Positions 8,667 through 18,252 are shown, counted from the first letter of the stretch. The stretch: DNA of 64,000 nt from Opimibacter sp041746735 (GCA_041746735.1 JBGTGP010000017.1:67033-131032); one strand, 5' to 3'. Numbers and translations are program-made. Notes: a model not told the origin generated them from the sequence alone.

Positions 8667-10069
8667 TACTCGTCAGAGGCTTTTTTCTTTTTGTCCTGCT
8701 CGGTTTCCTTTTTCTTTCGTTGCAGTACCAGGCCGTTCTTGAGTTTGCGGGAAACAGTGGAATAGGGGCCGGTGATGACCTCTTGTCCGGTCACGAGTCC
8801 GGAGGTAATCTGAATATACTCGTTGTCCTGAATGCCGGTCGTGACACTGATCATACGGGCTGTATCCGCATCGATGACAAAGACCACCTCTTCAATAATC
8901 TTGTCTCCTGAGGTTTTTCTTGAGAGGGAGGATGTTGTATCCGAAGTGTTGTCTTTTTCCTTTTCGCGCGTAGTCACGGCCTGGATGGGGATGGCGATGG
9001 CATCTCGTTCTGTCCGCGTATTGATATCGACTGTGGCAGACATGCCGGGCCGGAAGGGAATCTTTTGGTCGGGCAGGGAGGCATAGGATTCCGGGAGTAT
9101 CCGGATTTTGACAATAAAATTGGTGACCTGATCAGAGGTGAGCTGAACCTGTGCCATGCCGGTATTGGCCGCAGAACTGGCTATTTCCCGAACTGTTCCT
9201 TTGAAAGTTTGATTGAGGTATGCATCCACTTCGATGTCGGCTGTATCGCCTACCGAAACACGGAGAATATCATTTTCGCTGACCTCGACCTGCACTTCCA
9301 TTGAGTTGAAATTGGCGATACGCATCATTTCTGTACCTGTCATCTGGATGGTGCCCACGACGCGCTCTCCTTTTTCTACATTGAGTTTGCTGACGATACC
9401 GTGTGTAGGAGAAGTGATTGTAGTCCGGCTCAGACTGGTGCGAATTTCCTTCAGGCTTGCCTCAGCGCTGGCTACATTGAACTCGGCGGATTTTGCACCC
9501 TGTACTGCCGCGCGGTAGGTTGCTTCTGATGAGCGGAGATTGGCTTCCAATTGGAGAAGACTGGCTTCAGAATTTTCAAAATCCTGAGCCGAGATCACAC
9601 CATCTGCTTTCAGCTTCGTGTTTCGGTCATGAATACGGCGAGTATTTTCTAATTGGGCTTTAATTTGTTCGATTTGCGCTGTGGCATTTTCAATGGAAGA
9701 CTTGGAACGGGCCAGTTCGGATTTAGAGCCATTGACGCTGGCATTGGCTCTTTCAACGGCACTGACATAGGCTTCAGGATCTATCCGGGCCAATATTTGG
9801 CCGGCCTGGACGGAATCGCCTTCTACCACAAAGAGCTCGACCACCTCGCCGCTGACATCGGAACTGATCTTGACTTCTTTTTCGGGAAATATTTTGCCCG
9901 AGGCGGAGACGGTCTCCCGGATATCTCGTAGCGCCACCATCTCGGTTTCAACGGGCTCGCCTTTCGGTTTTTTTCTGGCTTTGATGGCGGCTGCAGCTAA
10001 CAACAGGATGAGGAGACCCGCGAGGGTCCAAATGATCCATTTGCTGGATTTCTTTTTTGGTTTTGTCAT
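8666..10069 (-). CDS. Periplasmic adaptor subunit of an efflux pump (HlyD/MacA type)
   Basis: A 467-residue membrane-fusion protein: one N-terminal membrane helix (IIWTLAGLLILLLAAAAI), a split lipoyl domain (SSDVSGEVVELFVVEGDSV and SPTHGIVSKLNVEKGERV), a long alpha-hairpin between them (about residues 110-210), a beta-barrel, and a charged Lys/Glu-rich C-terminal tail. It would link an inner-membrane transporter to TolC. The upstream gene is TolC (48 bp away) and the downstream gene is a glycosyltransferase; no RND or MacB-type pump lies beside it, so the pump must be encoded elsewhere. Confidence 0.88.
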   Translation of the reverse strand: MTKPKKKSSKWIIWTLAGLLILLLAAAAIKARKKPKGEPVETEMVALRDIRETVSASGKIFPEKEVKISSDVSGEVVELFVVEGDSVQAGQILARIDPEAYVSAVERANASVNGSKSELARSKSSIENATAQIEQIKAQLENTRRIHDRNTKLKADGVISAQDFENSEASLLQLEANLRSSEATYRAAVQGAKSAEFNVASAEASLKEIRTSLSRTTITSPTHGIVSKLNVEKGERVVGTIQMTGTEMMRIANFNSMEVQVEVSENDILRVSVGDTADIEVDAYLNQTFKGTVREIASSAANTGMAQVQLTSDQVTNFIVKIRILPESYASLPDQKIPFRPGMSATVDINTRTERDAIAIPIQAVTTREKEKDNTSDTTSSLSRKTSGDKIIEEVVFVIDADTARMISVTTGIQDNEYIQITSGLVTGQEVITGPYSTVSRKLKNGLVLQRKKKETEQDKKKKASDE

Positions 10070-10117
10070 TTCAGTTTATACAATTGATGCTACAAGCGGA
10101 AGGATCGGATTCAAATC

Positions 10118-11551
10118 TCAATTCAACCGGATACCCCGGCCCATATAATACTCGATGACCTTGATCCGGAAAAAATAGTCGTACCGGGCGATCAGCAGGT
10201 TGTTTTCAGCGATATCGCTTCGGTTACGGGCACTCAGATATTCAAAGTTGTTGAGGGTGCCAAGAGCAACCCGGCGTTCGGCATTGTCCAGGGCTATACG
10301 GGCAGCCAGAGCTGATGCCTCTGCACCTTCAAGCGATTTCCGAGAGGCTCTGGCCGTAGTCAGCGCGCTTTGGATATTGGTTTTCAAACTTTGTTTGATC
10401 TGATCTGATTGGATAGACGCAGAAATCACGTTGAGCTTAGCACGTTCGACGGAAGCTTTATTACTATAATTATTATACAAAGGAATAGATAAGGAAGCGC
10501 CAACACCATACCCGATATTGTTTTCCAGTTGATCACCATACGGAATGGGTTGTAATGATGTGGGGAAGGTGGATTCCACTTCAAATATCGCCGATTCACC
10601 GTTGATAAATACACCAGATTGGGGTATGCGGAGGGTGGTATAATCTCCAGGTTGTTTGGCAAGGTCAGACCAGTTGGAACCAATATTACCTCCGATACTG
10701 AGGGTTGGCATCAATTGACTGCGGGCGATGGGGATACCCAATTCGCTGGCTTTTTGGCGTAGCTCAGCGGCTTCTATCTGAGGCTGGGTGGTCAGAGCGG
10801 CGGAATAGACATATTGAAAAGATTGGGTTTCAAGGGCTTCCAGTGTTTCAACATCAATGACTGGTCGTTCAATAGCCAGCGGATAGTCTGGTTCCATCCA
10901 CATTTGCTGTTTGAGACTAAGCAGGTTGATTTCAATATTGTTTTGTGCGGAAATAACGCCTTGCTCATCTATAGCGATTTGGCTCAGGATATCATAGCGA
11001 TCATTATCAGGTCGGCTTCCGGCCTGGATCAATTTTTCGAGGTTTTCCAGTTGACTTTGACTGAGGGCGACTCTGTTTTCTGCAATGGTGAGGTTCTCAT
11101 AAGCAAAGAGTACATTCAGGTATGAAAGGGCTACATTGAGAGCAAGGTCATTTTCGCTTTGACGAATATCTTCAGTCGCCGCAGCTACATTCAGATTGTT
11201 TTGGCGGATAGAATTATGGATTCGAAATCCATTGAAAAGTAGAACTCCGGAATTCAGTCCAATACTTTGATAAAGGGCATCTTCTGTTTCAAAATCGTTG
11301 GTCGCCGGATTGACAAATCGACCGAAGGTGATACCAAAATTTGTACTGGCGTTAAGATTGGGAAGGCGTTGTTGCCGAAGTTGCTTGCCGGAAATGTCAA
11401 AACCTTCTTTATTGAGCCGGGCCTGTCGGATATTCATGTTGCGGCTTAGCGATTCCCGGATACAGCGTTCCAGATCCCATTTTTCCTGAGCGTTCATGCT
11501 CATGAGCAGCACGACGACGATCCACACCGACAAGAGGAACTTACGCATCAT
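10118..11551 (-). CDS. TolC-family outer membrane efflux protein
   Basis: A 477-residue outer-membrane channel subunit with a signal peptide (MMRKFLLSVWIVVVLL, cleavage near MNAQ). The N-terminal WDLERCIRESLSRN motif and the duplicated long-helix architecture (QSQLENLEKLIQAGS and ARIALDNAERRVALGTL) are typical of TolC. I place the start at 11551; the frame is open further upstream, but that part would overlap the preceding gene and lacks a signal. It probably forms an operon with the adaptor gene 48 bp downstream. Confidence 0.9.
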   Translation of the reverse strand: MMRKFLLSVWIVVVLLMSMNAQEKWDLERCIRESLSRNMNIRQARLNKEGFDISGKQLRQQRLPNLNASTNFGITFGRFVNPATNDFETEDALYQSIGLNSGVLLFNGFRIHNSIRQNNLNVAAATEDIRQSENDLALNVALSYLNVLFAYENLTIAENRVALSQSQLENLEKLIQAGSRPDNDRYDILSQIAIDEQGVISAQNNIEINLLSLKQQMWMEPDYPLAIERPVIDVETLEALETQSFQYVYSAALTTQPQIEAAELRQKASELGIPIARSQLMPTLSIGGNIGSNWSDLAKQPGDYTTLRIPQSGVFINGESAIFEVESTFPTSLQPIPYGDQLENNIGYGVGASLSIPLYNNYSNKASVERAKLNVISASIQSDQIKQSLKTNIQSALTTARASRKSLEGAEASALAARIALDNAERRVALGTLNNFEYLSARNRSDIAENNLLIARYDYFFRIKVIEYYMGRGIRLN

Positions 11552-11696
11552 ATTTTGGTTTTGCGGGGCTAGTATAGTAAGGATGTACCGAATGGTGATG
11601 AATTTTCTATCAAGTCGTGTAAATACCGGATCAAATCCATGTGAGGTCGATTCATGATGCAAATTTACAGTACTTAGCCGGTAATTCGGGAGGAAG

Positions 11697-13037
11697 TCAG
11701 TCGAGGGAATTGAATCCATGTACCCCAACCAGCTGGTCATACAAACCTCCCCGGGGTCTAAAATACACCAGGATCGAGTACTGATTTTCAGCGCCGAACC
11801 AATTCCCTTCAATAAAAGAGAAATCAGGATGACCATATCGGTCAGGGATCGCGTAGGCGTAATTGTAATATCCTTGCTTGAGATACAACCGGCTGAGATA
11901 TGAGCCCACCCGGTCGTCCCATGTTAGCTGATATTCCGGAAGCATTTTCCAGTCGGTCATACCGCCTACGATAAAAATCGGAGTTCCGGCAAGTTCCGGG
12001 TGATTGAGGTTGAAAATGACTTCGACATATTCGGTGTTGAGTTGTTGCTCTCGGTAGTTGTAGCGGTCCACGAGATTGAGTGTGGACGCCAGCGAATCTG
12101 GTGGCACCCGTTTTCGGTAGTAATCCCGATTGAAGGGTACGAACATACCATTGATATCCCTTTGCCAGAGATAGGCCTGCCTGGCCCGGGGCTGATCCTG
12201 GAGGAGGACGATACTATATCCATCTGTATGTTCCTCGATATTGAGGACATTCTCCGAGCGAAATAACATGCTGCTGATGTCAAGAAAGCGAAATTCTTTC
12301 CCCGCTTCGAAAGTGATTTTATCCTGATAATTATAGTCTAAGAGAGAGCCGTTGATATTGCGGGGTACAATTTCCCGGAGGCTGTTGTCCCACCTGCCGT
12401 TTTGGAGGATGGTACAGTAAAAATCCATTCGCGGATTAAAGGATGGAAGGGCCGCCGTTTCCAGGATAAAATCAATTTCATGATGAGTGGTCTGTTTGGA
12501 GACATCTGCAGGTTTTGCCAACTTGGGAAATACAGCGACTTTCTCCTCGGTCACTAAAAAGCGACGGGTGAGGATAGGATCATGGTCATGACCGCCTTCA
12601 TAGACGACTAACAAGTAATTGCCACTGAGTGACCAGTTGAGTTCGTCATTGGGGATCGCAATACTGTAATGCAGATAGGATTGATAAGCTGCGGTCGAAA
12701 TGGCATAATCTCGCATCTCACCTTCGCGGTATCCCCCGAGATATTCAAAGGGGGATAGTTCCTGGGTGGGTTGCCAGTTCCGGTCACAATGGATGGCAGT
12801 GTAGTAGTATCGGGTTCCCTGGCCATCCAGTTCGTCGAAAGACAGGGTGAGGGATTCTCTGGACCCCAGACGGGAGACGGGCTGAGTAAGGGCAAGTCCA
12901 GTGACATGCATGCGGACCGAACGGATATAGTCCCGGTAGACCGCATCATCATAACTAATCAGCTGAGGCTGAGCGGCTAGAAGTTTGATGGTGAGGCAAA
13001 GTATCAGAGATGATATCAATCTGGAAAATGAATGCAA
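11697..13037 (-). CDS. Type IX secretion system plug protein (DUF5103 family)
   Basis: The body matches the DUF5103/T9SS plug family: an N-terminal beta-sandwich (DYIRSVRMHVTGLALTQPVS, then GTRYYYTAIHCDRNWQP and YLGGYREGEMRDY) and a C-terminal carbohydrate-binding-like part (VGGMTDWKMLPEY, YYNYAYAIPD). Family members act in the periplasm or outer membrane at the T9SS translocon. The start is uncertain. A TTG at 13037 gives a good signal peptide (HSFSRLISSLILCLTIKLLAAQ in outline). The only upstream ATG, at 13247, would run through the palindrome at 13167-13204 and into the transposase gene, so I reject it. Confidence 0.82.
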   Translation of the reverse strand: MHSFSRLISSLILCLTIKLLAAQPQLISYDDAVYRDYIRSVRMHVTGLALTQPVSRLGSRESLTLSFDELDGQGTRYYYTAIHCDRNWQPTQELSPFEYLGGYREGEMRDYAISTAAYQSYLHYSIAIPNDELNWSLSGNYLLVVYEGGHDHDPILTRRFLVTEEKVAVFPKLAKPADVSKQTTHHEIDFILETAALPSFNPRMDFYCTILQNGRWDNSLREIVPRNINGSLLDYNYQDKITFEAGKEFRFLDISSMLFRSENVLNIEEHTDGYSIVLLQDQPRARQAYLWQRDINGMFVPFNRDYYRKRVPPDSLASTLNLVDRYNYREQQLNTEYVEVIFNLNHPELAGTPIFIVGGMTDWKMLPEYQLTWDDRVGSYLSRLYLKQGYYNYAYAIPDRYGHPDFSFIEGNWFGAENQYSILVYFRPRGGLYDQLVGVHGFNSLD

Positions 13038-13166
13038 TGGGATAGATTTTACAAGGATAAAATTCGGATAGATAACGGTTGGGAGGATGTAATAGTTTGT
13101 TAAACAAGGGGAAAGGGGTATAGATGGTAGTGAAAAAATGGGGGTTGAAACCACCCTCAAACTCCG

Positions 13167-13204
13167 AAAAACGTGTGGCACACCTAGGTGTGCCACACGT
13201 TTTT
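13167..13204. repeat. 38-bp perfect palindrome at the 3' end of the RAYT gene
   Basis: AAAAACGTGTGGCACACCT is followed directly by its exact reverse complement, centred between 13185 and 13186. As RNA or single-stranded DNA it forms a 17-bp stem with a CTAG loop. Its last base overlaps the transposase stop codon. It resembles the REP hairpins recognised by RAYT enzymes. The T-run after the stem on either strand would also let it terminate transcription. Confidence 0.75.
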
Positions 13205-13830
13205 TAAAAAAGATGGTCGATGATATGGCCTGGAATTTCACAGTCATTGAAGGCCTTTAACTCCTTGATATTCACATCTAAAAGCTTTCTTCCAAGCTTC
13301 AAATTGCATATCGGGTCTGTAGATTTTCCTAAGTACTCATGGTAGGAGGAGTGAGGCCATTTCTCAGGAGACGTTACAAGTCCGGAAACAACTGGATTAT
13401 TATGGATGTAGATAAAACACCATAGCGAATAGTCCATTTTGAATGCATCACTGGACGTTTGTTTGGCCTTTGTGTTTTGTTTAAATAAGGAACCGGACCG
13501 ATTATGACGCTGGTTAATCGCTTTGGCATAGCTGCTGAGCAAGAGTTGTATGCTGTGGGAGAAACGCGACATGTGTATATAGGGATTATTTTCCCGGACA
13601 AATTCCATCTCCTCCAACTTTTTAACTGGAGCGATACTGATATCATTTGCATGAACCAGCAGATGGAAGTGATTCGGCATGAGACAGTATGCCAGAATAT
13701 CACAGTTGGGGGAAAGGTAGTGCCGAACCTTTTGAAGGAAGTAATGATAGTTGCCCGTATTGTAAAAAATACGTTGCCGGTTATTACCACGGTTATACAC
13801 GTGGTACATCTCCTGAGGACGCAGATTCAT
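13204..13830 (-). CDS. REP-associated tyrosine transposase (RAYT, Y1_Tnp family)
   Basis: A 208-residue protein of the IS200/REP transposase family: the N-terminal segment MYHVYNRGNNRQ, the HUH motif NHFHLLVH at about residue 50, the helix with the presumed catalytic tyrosine (SSYAKAINQRHNRSGSLF), then YIHNNPVVSGLV and WPHSSYHEY. It is full length with no frameshift. Start at 13830 fits the family; longer frames run into the glycosylase gene. RAYTs cut and join single-stranded REP hairpins, and this one is flanked by hairpins on both sides (13167-13204 and 13864-13880). Domesticated RAYTs are common in single copy. Confidence 0.9.
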   Translation of the reverse strand: MNLRPQEMYHVYNRGNNRQRIFYNTGNYHYFLQKVRHYLSPNCDILAYCLMPNHFHLLVHANDISIAPVKKLEEMEFVRENNPYIHMSRFSHSIQLLLSSYAKAINQRHNRSGSLFKQNTKAKQTSSDAFKMDYSLWCFIYIHNNPVVSGLVTSPEKWPHSSYHEYLGKSTDPICNLKLGRKLLDVNIKELKAFNDCEIPGHIIDHLF

Positions 13831-13863
13831 ACTGGTGAAGTATAAAATGAAGAATGTCAAATG

Positions 13864-13880
13864 AGCGTAAGTCTTACGCT
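13864..13880. repeat. Short hairpin upstream of the RAYT gene
   Basis: AGCGTAAG-T-CTTACGCT is an exact 8-bp inverted repeat with a one-base centre, 34 bases before the transposase start. It differs in sequence from the palindrome at the 3' end, so it is not a simple terminal repeat. It may be an operator, or the hairpin of the element's other end. Confidence 0.45.
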
Positions 13881-13898
13881 TTGCCAAATATAGGGAAT

Positions 13899-14525
13899 TC
13901 AGGGACACGTTTTGCGTGCACTGACGTAGGGATTGTGCTTGATGAAAAACCTCCATGGCCAATGCGCTGCGTCCCCTGCGCTTTCGACACCAATCCGGGG
14001 TCCGGCACAAATTTGATCTGTGCGTATAGATTCTCCGCTTTCTTCGATCCACAAGGGACCGGTTTGTGAAAATAACATTATACCATTCTTTTCACTGGTG
14101 ATACCTAGTGCCTGACTTAACGCTCCCGGACCCACGGTGAGACGTAAATTCTCTTCTGACATATTTCTGCGGCGGGCCATGTGTTCTACACCACAATCCG
14201 GAGCCAGCGCCCGGATTAAAATCGCATGGGGATGGTCCTTTGGTCCCGTGACCACATTCATCAGATGATGGATGCCGTAGCAGATGTACACGTATGCATG
14301 GCCTCCGGGAGCAAACATGATTTCTGTTCTGTTGGTACGACGATGGTTAAACGCATGGCATGCGCGGTCATCAGGACCCCGGTATGCTTCCGTCTCGACG
14401 ATCATTCCGCGGCAGTACTTACCCGCTATATTGGAGACCAGATATTTGCCCAGCAAATCACGGGCCAACCCGACGACATCAGTAGTCATATAGTATGACT
14501 GCGGTAAAATGATGCCTTGATGCAT
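13899..14525 (-). CDS. mpg: 3-methyladenine DNA glycosylase (AAG/MPG family)
   Basis: A 208-residue AAG-family enzyme that removes alkylated purines such as 3-methyladenine and hypoxanthine. Visible motifs: VETEAYRGPDDRACHAFNHRRTNRTEIMF with the catalytic glutamate early in it, YVYICYGIHHLMNVV, AILIRALAP, and GPGALSQALGI. The C terminus ends in a typical GPRIGV and WPWRFF segment. Length matches the family. It starts two bases after the guaB stop, suggesting cotranscription with guaB. Confidence 0.92.
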   Translation of the reverse strand: MHQGIILPQSYYMTTDVVGLARDLLGKYLVSNIAGKYCRGMIVETEAYRGPDDRACHAFNHRRTNRTEIMFAPGGHAYVYICYGIHHLMNVVTGPKDHPHAILIRALAPDCGVEHMARRRNMSEENLRLTVGPGALSQALGITSEKNGIMLFSQTGPLWIEESGESIRTDQICAGPRIGVESAGDAAHWPWRFFIKHNPYVSARKTCP

Positions 14526-14527
14526 CC

Positions 14528-15997
14528 TTATCTCCTGGAGTAATTAGGTGATTCTTTGGTAATGGTGATGTCATGCGGATGACTTTCACTTATCCCGGCA
14601 GGCGTAATACGGACAAAAGTGGCCTGATGTAGTGCAGCAATATTTTTCGCTCCACAATAGCCCATTCCTGCCCGCAGCCCACCCGTATATTGTTGCATGA
14701 CTTCATGCAATGTTCCTTTATAGGGCACTCTGCCTTCAATGCCTTCGGGTACCAGCTTTTTAATATCGTCTTCCACATCCTGAAAATACCGATCCTTGGA
14801 TCCTAGGGCCATCGAACTTAACGACCCCATTCCGCGGTATACTTTAAACTTACGGCCATCCAGAATAATCGTTTCCCCCGGTGATTCTTCACAACCGGCA
14901 AACAAAGAACCGGCCATAATAGTATCTGCTCCCGCAGCGATTGCTTTTGCGATATCACCCGTATACCGAATACCCCCATCTGCTATGATGGGTACACCAG
15001 TTCCTTTGACAGCTTGTGCAGCCCCATAGATAGCACTCAATTGGGGCACACCTACGCCCGCGATAACCCTTGTCGTACAAATACTTCCAGGACCCACGCC
15101 AACCTTTACTCCATCCACACCGGCTTCGACCAGTGCTTTGGCACCTGAACCAGTGGCTACATTTCCACCGATGATTTCCAGATCAGGATATCGCTTGCGA
15201 AGCTCCCGGATAATACGAAGCACACCTTCAGAATGACCATGGGCTGTATCCACTACAATCACATCCACATCTACGGCTTTCAAAGCATCCACCCTGTCAT
15301 GTGTGTCCGCTGCAATGCCTACCCCCGCTCCCACCCTGAGTCGGCCGCGTTGATCCTTGCTGCTGTTGGGATACGCCTCCAGTTTCATCAGATCTTTGTA
15401 GGTGATCAGGCCTTTGAGTTTGTTTCCTGAATCGACTACAGGTAGTTTTTCAATCTTATGTTTTTGTAAAATTCGTTTAGCCTGATCCAGTGTGGTGCCA
15501 ACAGGGGCAGTGATCAGGGGGACTGCGGTCATGAGTTCCGCCACTTTTTTCTCATGGCTGGCTTCAAACCGGAGATCGCGGTTTGTGAGTATCCCGACCA
15601 GTATACCGTGGTTATTGGTGATGGGTATGCCACCAATTTTATATTGGCGCATGAGTTGTAATGCTTCACCGATAGTGGATTCCGGAAACAAAGTGACGGG
15701 GTCCTGAATCATCCCACTTTCGGACCGCTTGACAGACCTCACCTGATCGGCCTGACTGGTAATGGGCATGTTCTTATGAATAATGCCGATGCCACCTTCC
15801 CGGGCAATAGCAATAGCGGTCTCCTTTTCAGTGACAGTATCCATAGCGGCAGACACCATGGGGACATTGATACGGATGTTTCGGCTAAACTGTGAACTGA
15901 TATCTACTTCCCGGGGTAGTATGTTGGAATAATCCGGTACCAGTAATACATCATCGAAGGTGAGGGCATCAGCAAAGAGCTCATGCTTGCTTTTCAT
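14528..15997 (-). CDS. guaB: Inosine-5'-monophosphate dehydrogenase
   Basis: IMPDH makes XMP from IMP in guanine nucleotide synthesis. The protein begins LTFDDVLLVPDYS. It has two CBS domains inserted at about residues 95-210, the catalytic-loop cysteine in GSICTTR (near residue 307), the flap region, and GYCGAKNI near the C terminus. I chose the ATG at 15997 (MKSKHELF); in-frame ATGs at 16009 and 16015 would add four or six residues. The tadA gene is divergent across a 200-bp intergenic region. No abnormality seen. Confidence 0.95.
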   Translation of the reverse strand: MKSKHELFADALTFDDVLLVPDYSNILPREVDISSQFSRNIRINVPMVSAAMDTVTEKETAIAIAREGGIGIIHKNMPITSQADQVRSVKRSESGMIQDPVTLFPESTIGEALQLMRQYKIGGIPITNNHGILVGILTNRDLRFEASHEKKVAELMTAVPLITAPVGTTLDQAKRILQKHKIEKLPVVDSGNKLKGLITYKDLMKLEAYPNSSKDQRGRLRVGAGVGIAADTHDRVDALKAVDVDVIVVDTAHGHSEGVLRIIRELRKRYPDLEIIGGNVATGSGAKALVEAGVDGVKVGVGPGSICTTRVIAGVGVPQLSAIYGAAQAVKGTGVPIIADGGIRYTGDIAKAIAAGADTIMAGSLFAGCEESPGETIILDGRKFKVYRGMGSLSSMALGSKDRYFQDVEDDIKKLVPEGIEGRVPYKGTLHEVMQQYTGGLRAGMGYCGAKNIAALHQATFVRITPAGISESHPHDITITKESPNYSRR

Positions 15998-16199
15998 ATT
16001 GAATTCCATGCGCAAAGATAATCACTGCGTCCTCATTTTCACTACTATATTGATTTTTTGCATATTCCATGTACGCACACAAGGCGGTGGATGGATTTGT
16101 GCTGGGGTACATGATTGATGCTCAGGTAATCATTCGGAAATGGTCTGGTTCCACTCTTTGGGGTATGCGTGACTGGATTCATTTTTTACCTTCGTCCCG

Positions 16200-16652
16200 A
16201 TGCACGTGTATGATGATAAATATTTTATGAAGCTGGCGCTTCAGGAAGCACAGAAGGCATCCCAACTTATGGAGGTACCTGTTGGTGCAGTGATTGTCTC
16301 GAATGATCAGGTGCTGGCGAAGTGCCATAACAGTACTGAAATGCTGTTGGATGTGACAGCACATGCAGAGATCCTGGCTATCACAGCTGCCTCTCAATAT
16401 CTCAGCAGTAAATATTTGCAGGAATGCACGATTTATATTACGCTTGAACCTTGCGTCATGTGTGCCGGAGCGTTGCGTTGGGCACAGATCGGCAGAGTCG
16501 TATATGCATCATCGGATGATAAAGCCGGTTTTATGCGATACGGGAAGGCATTGTTGCATCCACGGACTCAACTTGAGATGGGGATTATGATGGAAGAGAG
16601 TGCGGTGTTACTGAAGTCCTTTTTTGCTGCACGACGTAAGCAGGGGTCATAG
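16200..16652 (+). CDS. tadA: tRNA-specific adenosine deaminase
   Basis: A 150-residue zinc deaminase with HAEI (zinc ligand and catalytic glutamate) near residue 58 and PCVMCAGAL (two cysteine ligands) near residue 84, the exact signature of TadA. It converts A34 to inosine in tRNA-Arg(ACG), which is essential in most bacteria. A 276-bp, very AT-rich stretch follows (16653-16928, with runs such as ATATAAATATTTAATAATA); it contains no gene and may be the promoter region of the next gene. Confidence 0.93.
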   Translation: MHVYDDKYFMKLALQEAQKASQLMEVPVGAVIVSNDQVLAKCHNSTEMLLDVTAHAEILAITAASQYLSSKYLQECTIYITLEPCVMCAGALRWAQIGRVVYASSDDKAGFMRYGKALLHPRTQLEMGIMMEESAVLLKSFFAARRKQGS

Positions 16653-16928
16653 AGAGGGAAGTTTTAGGAGGGGTGAGCTGCTTCAGATGCTATCGAAAAT
16701 TGGTCGGGTGAAATTTGCTATTAATATGTATATAGAATTTAAAACCAATTCTTAATACATTATATAAATATTTAATAATAACGTATATTTAGAATTTAAA
16801 TTTATCTCGATCTCCAGCTCTTAACATAAATTTAGTGCCTGCATTAATTTCAGGTTAAACCCCTCCCTTGCGGTTTCGAAAACCTACTTTCCCCCTACTT
16901 TGGTGAGACCAAATCAATCGTTTGCCAT

Positions 16929-17468
16929 ATGAGACAGTTTCAGATTATTTTCCTCCTGATTGTTGTCGGGTTGATGTCCTGTAGTCCCCGATACTCCTTT
17001 TTCACACATGACTTGTATGAAAATCAAAAGTGGACCCAGGAGGATCTGCGCCGAATCCAGTTTTTCGTGTCACGGGATATTCTATTGACCCGATCCTTCC
17101 AGGAAGGACAAACCCGGATTGCGGAAGGAAAAATTCTGATAAAGAATGGTCAGCGAATCGAGCAGGTGGTGATCCGGGAAGGTACTCCGGGGGTCTTGAT
17201 TTTCATGCCCCGTGATGACCGGTTTGGGATAAGTTTTGAATCAGATGACGAGGCGTATCTCATGTTTGGGCCCAATCCAAAGTATCATAATCGATTCGCT
17301 TTGCTGGCGCAGGATTGGGATCGTACGGAGGGCAAGTTGCATTACAGGGGCAATGTCTACACAGTTCCTGCGGGAAGTGCTTTTGCCAGCCTGATGGTGG
17401 ACTTGCGGAAGACAGGAGATACCCGTCATGACCGACACGTAGCCCAGGGGAGAAGGCTGAAAAGCTGA
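16929..17468 (+). CDS. Lipoprotein of unknown function
   Basis: A 179-residue protein with a clear lipoprotein signal (hydrophobic residues 5-16, lipobox GLMSC at about 18). The mature part is mainly beta, with VIREGTPGVLIFMPRDDRFG, SFESDDEAYLMFGP and LHYRGNVYTVPAG. I do not recognise the family. It is convergent with pcm, with seven bases between the stops. It is probably exported to the periplasmic face of a membrane. The lipobox and the even codon use support it as a real gene. Confidence 0.75.
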   Translation: MRQFQIIFLLIVVGLMSCSPRYSFFTHDLYENQKWTQEDLRRIQFFVSRDILLTRSFQEGQTRIAEGKILIKNGQRIEQVVIREGTPGVLIFMPRDDRFGISFESDDEAYLMFGPNPKYHNRFALLAQDWDRTEGKLHYRGNVYTVPAGSAFASLMVDLRKTGDTRHDRHVAQGRRLKS

Positions 17469-17475
17469 AGCTGGG

Positions 17476-18123
17476 TTACTTTGTTCCTTTTAGAAATGGT
17501 ACAAATTTGAATCGTCCAAAAGATTCGCTTTTGATGGATCCATCCGGGAGCTTGGTGTATCGCCACATAATCTGACTTTGATCGTCTCCGATAGGAATAA
17601 CAAGATGTCCTCCTGTCGCCAGTTGCTCGACCAGAGCCTCCGGCAAACTGGTAGCACCAGCAGTCACGAGTATCTTGGCGAAGGGTGCCAAACGTGGCAA
17701 GCCGGCATATCCGTCACCCAGGAAAGTGCGAATGGCTCCATAACCCAGTTCTCGTAGCAACCTATCTGTTTGTTCATACAGGACCTTCTGGCGCTCAATG
17801 GTATAGACCCGGGCTCCCAAAAGATAGAGTATACAGGCCTGGTAACCAGAGCCTGTACCCACTTCAAGAATTTTGTCTCCTTTTTGAACGTCCAGCAAGC
17901 TGGTCTGTATAGCTACAGTCTGGGGTTGTGATATAGTCTGATCGCAACTTATGGGAAAGGCGACATTTTTATAGGCCCATTCTTCAAAGGCCTTCTCGAG
18001 AAACAGGTGCCGGGGTAATCTGGCCATAGCCTCCAGGACTTTTTCATCCCGGATGCCTTCTTTTCTGAGCGTTTCGATCAACTGCTGGCGAAGTCCCTGA
18101 AGTCTGAATGTATCTCTTCGCAA
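17476..18123 (-). CDS. pcm: Protein-L-isoaspartate O-methyltransferase
   Basis: A 215-residue SAM-dependent methyltransferase that repairs isoaspartyl residues in damaged proteins. Typical features: an N-terminal helical segment with MARLPRHLFL, the SQPQTVAIQT substrate loop, the SAM-binding LEVGTGSGYQACIL near residue 82, and ILVTAGATSLPEALVEQL. The C terminus retains the GGHLVIPIG segment. Length is normal. Start at ATG 18123. Confidence 0.92.
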   Translation of the reverse strand: MRRDTFRLQGLRQQLIETLRKEGIRDEKVLEAMARLPRHLFLEKAFEEWAYKNVAFPISCDQTISQPQTVAIQTSLLDVQKGDKILEVGTGSGYQACILYLLGARVYTIERQKVLYEQTDRLLRELGYGAIRTFLGDGYAGLPRLAPFAKILVTAGATSLPEALVEQLATGGHLVIPIGDDQSQIMWRYTKLPDGSIKSESFGRFKFVPFLKGTK

Positions 18124-18252
18124 GTTTGTTTATTTTTCCCGTCTGTTGCGGATATCAGATCGCGTAGACTCGGATTATTCCGGAATCTTGATAACCCACT
18201 TAGCTACACGAGGCCAAATATACCCATTTTGCATTATAAAAAAATCTAATAT

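Noticed and set aside
10118..11836. Longer TolC reading frame starting at 11836
   Set aside because: The extra 95 residues have no signal and overlap the preceding T9SS plug gene; the ATG at 11551 begins a clear signal peptide.
13037..13247. ATG at 13247 as the start of the T9SS plug gene
   Set aside because: The added sequence translates the RAYT-associated palindrome and is not protein-like.
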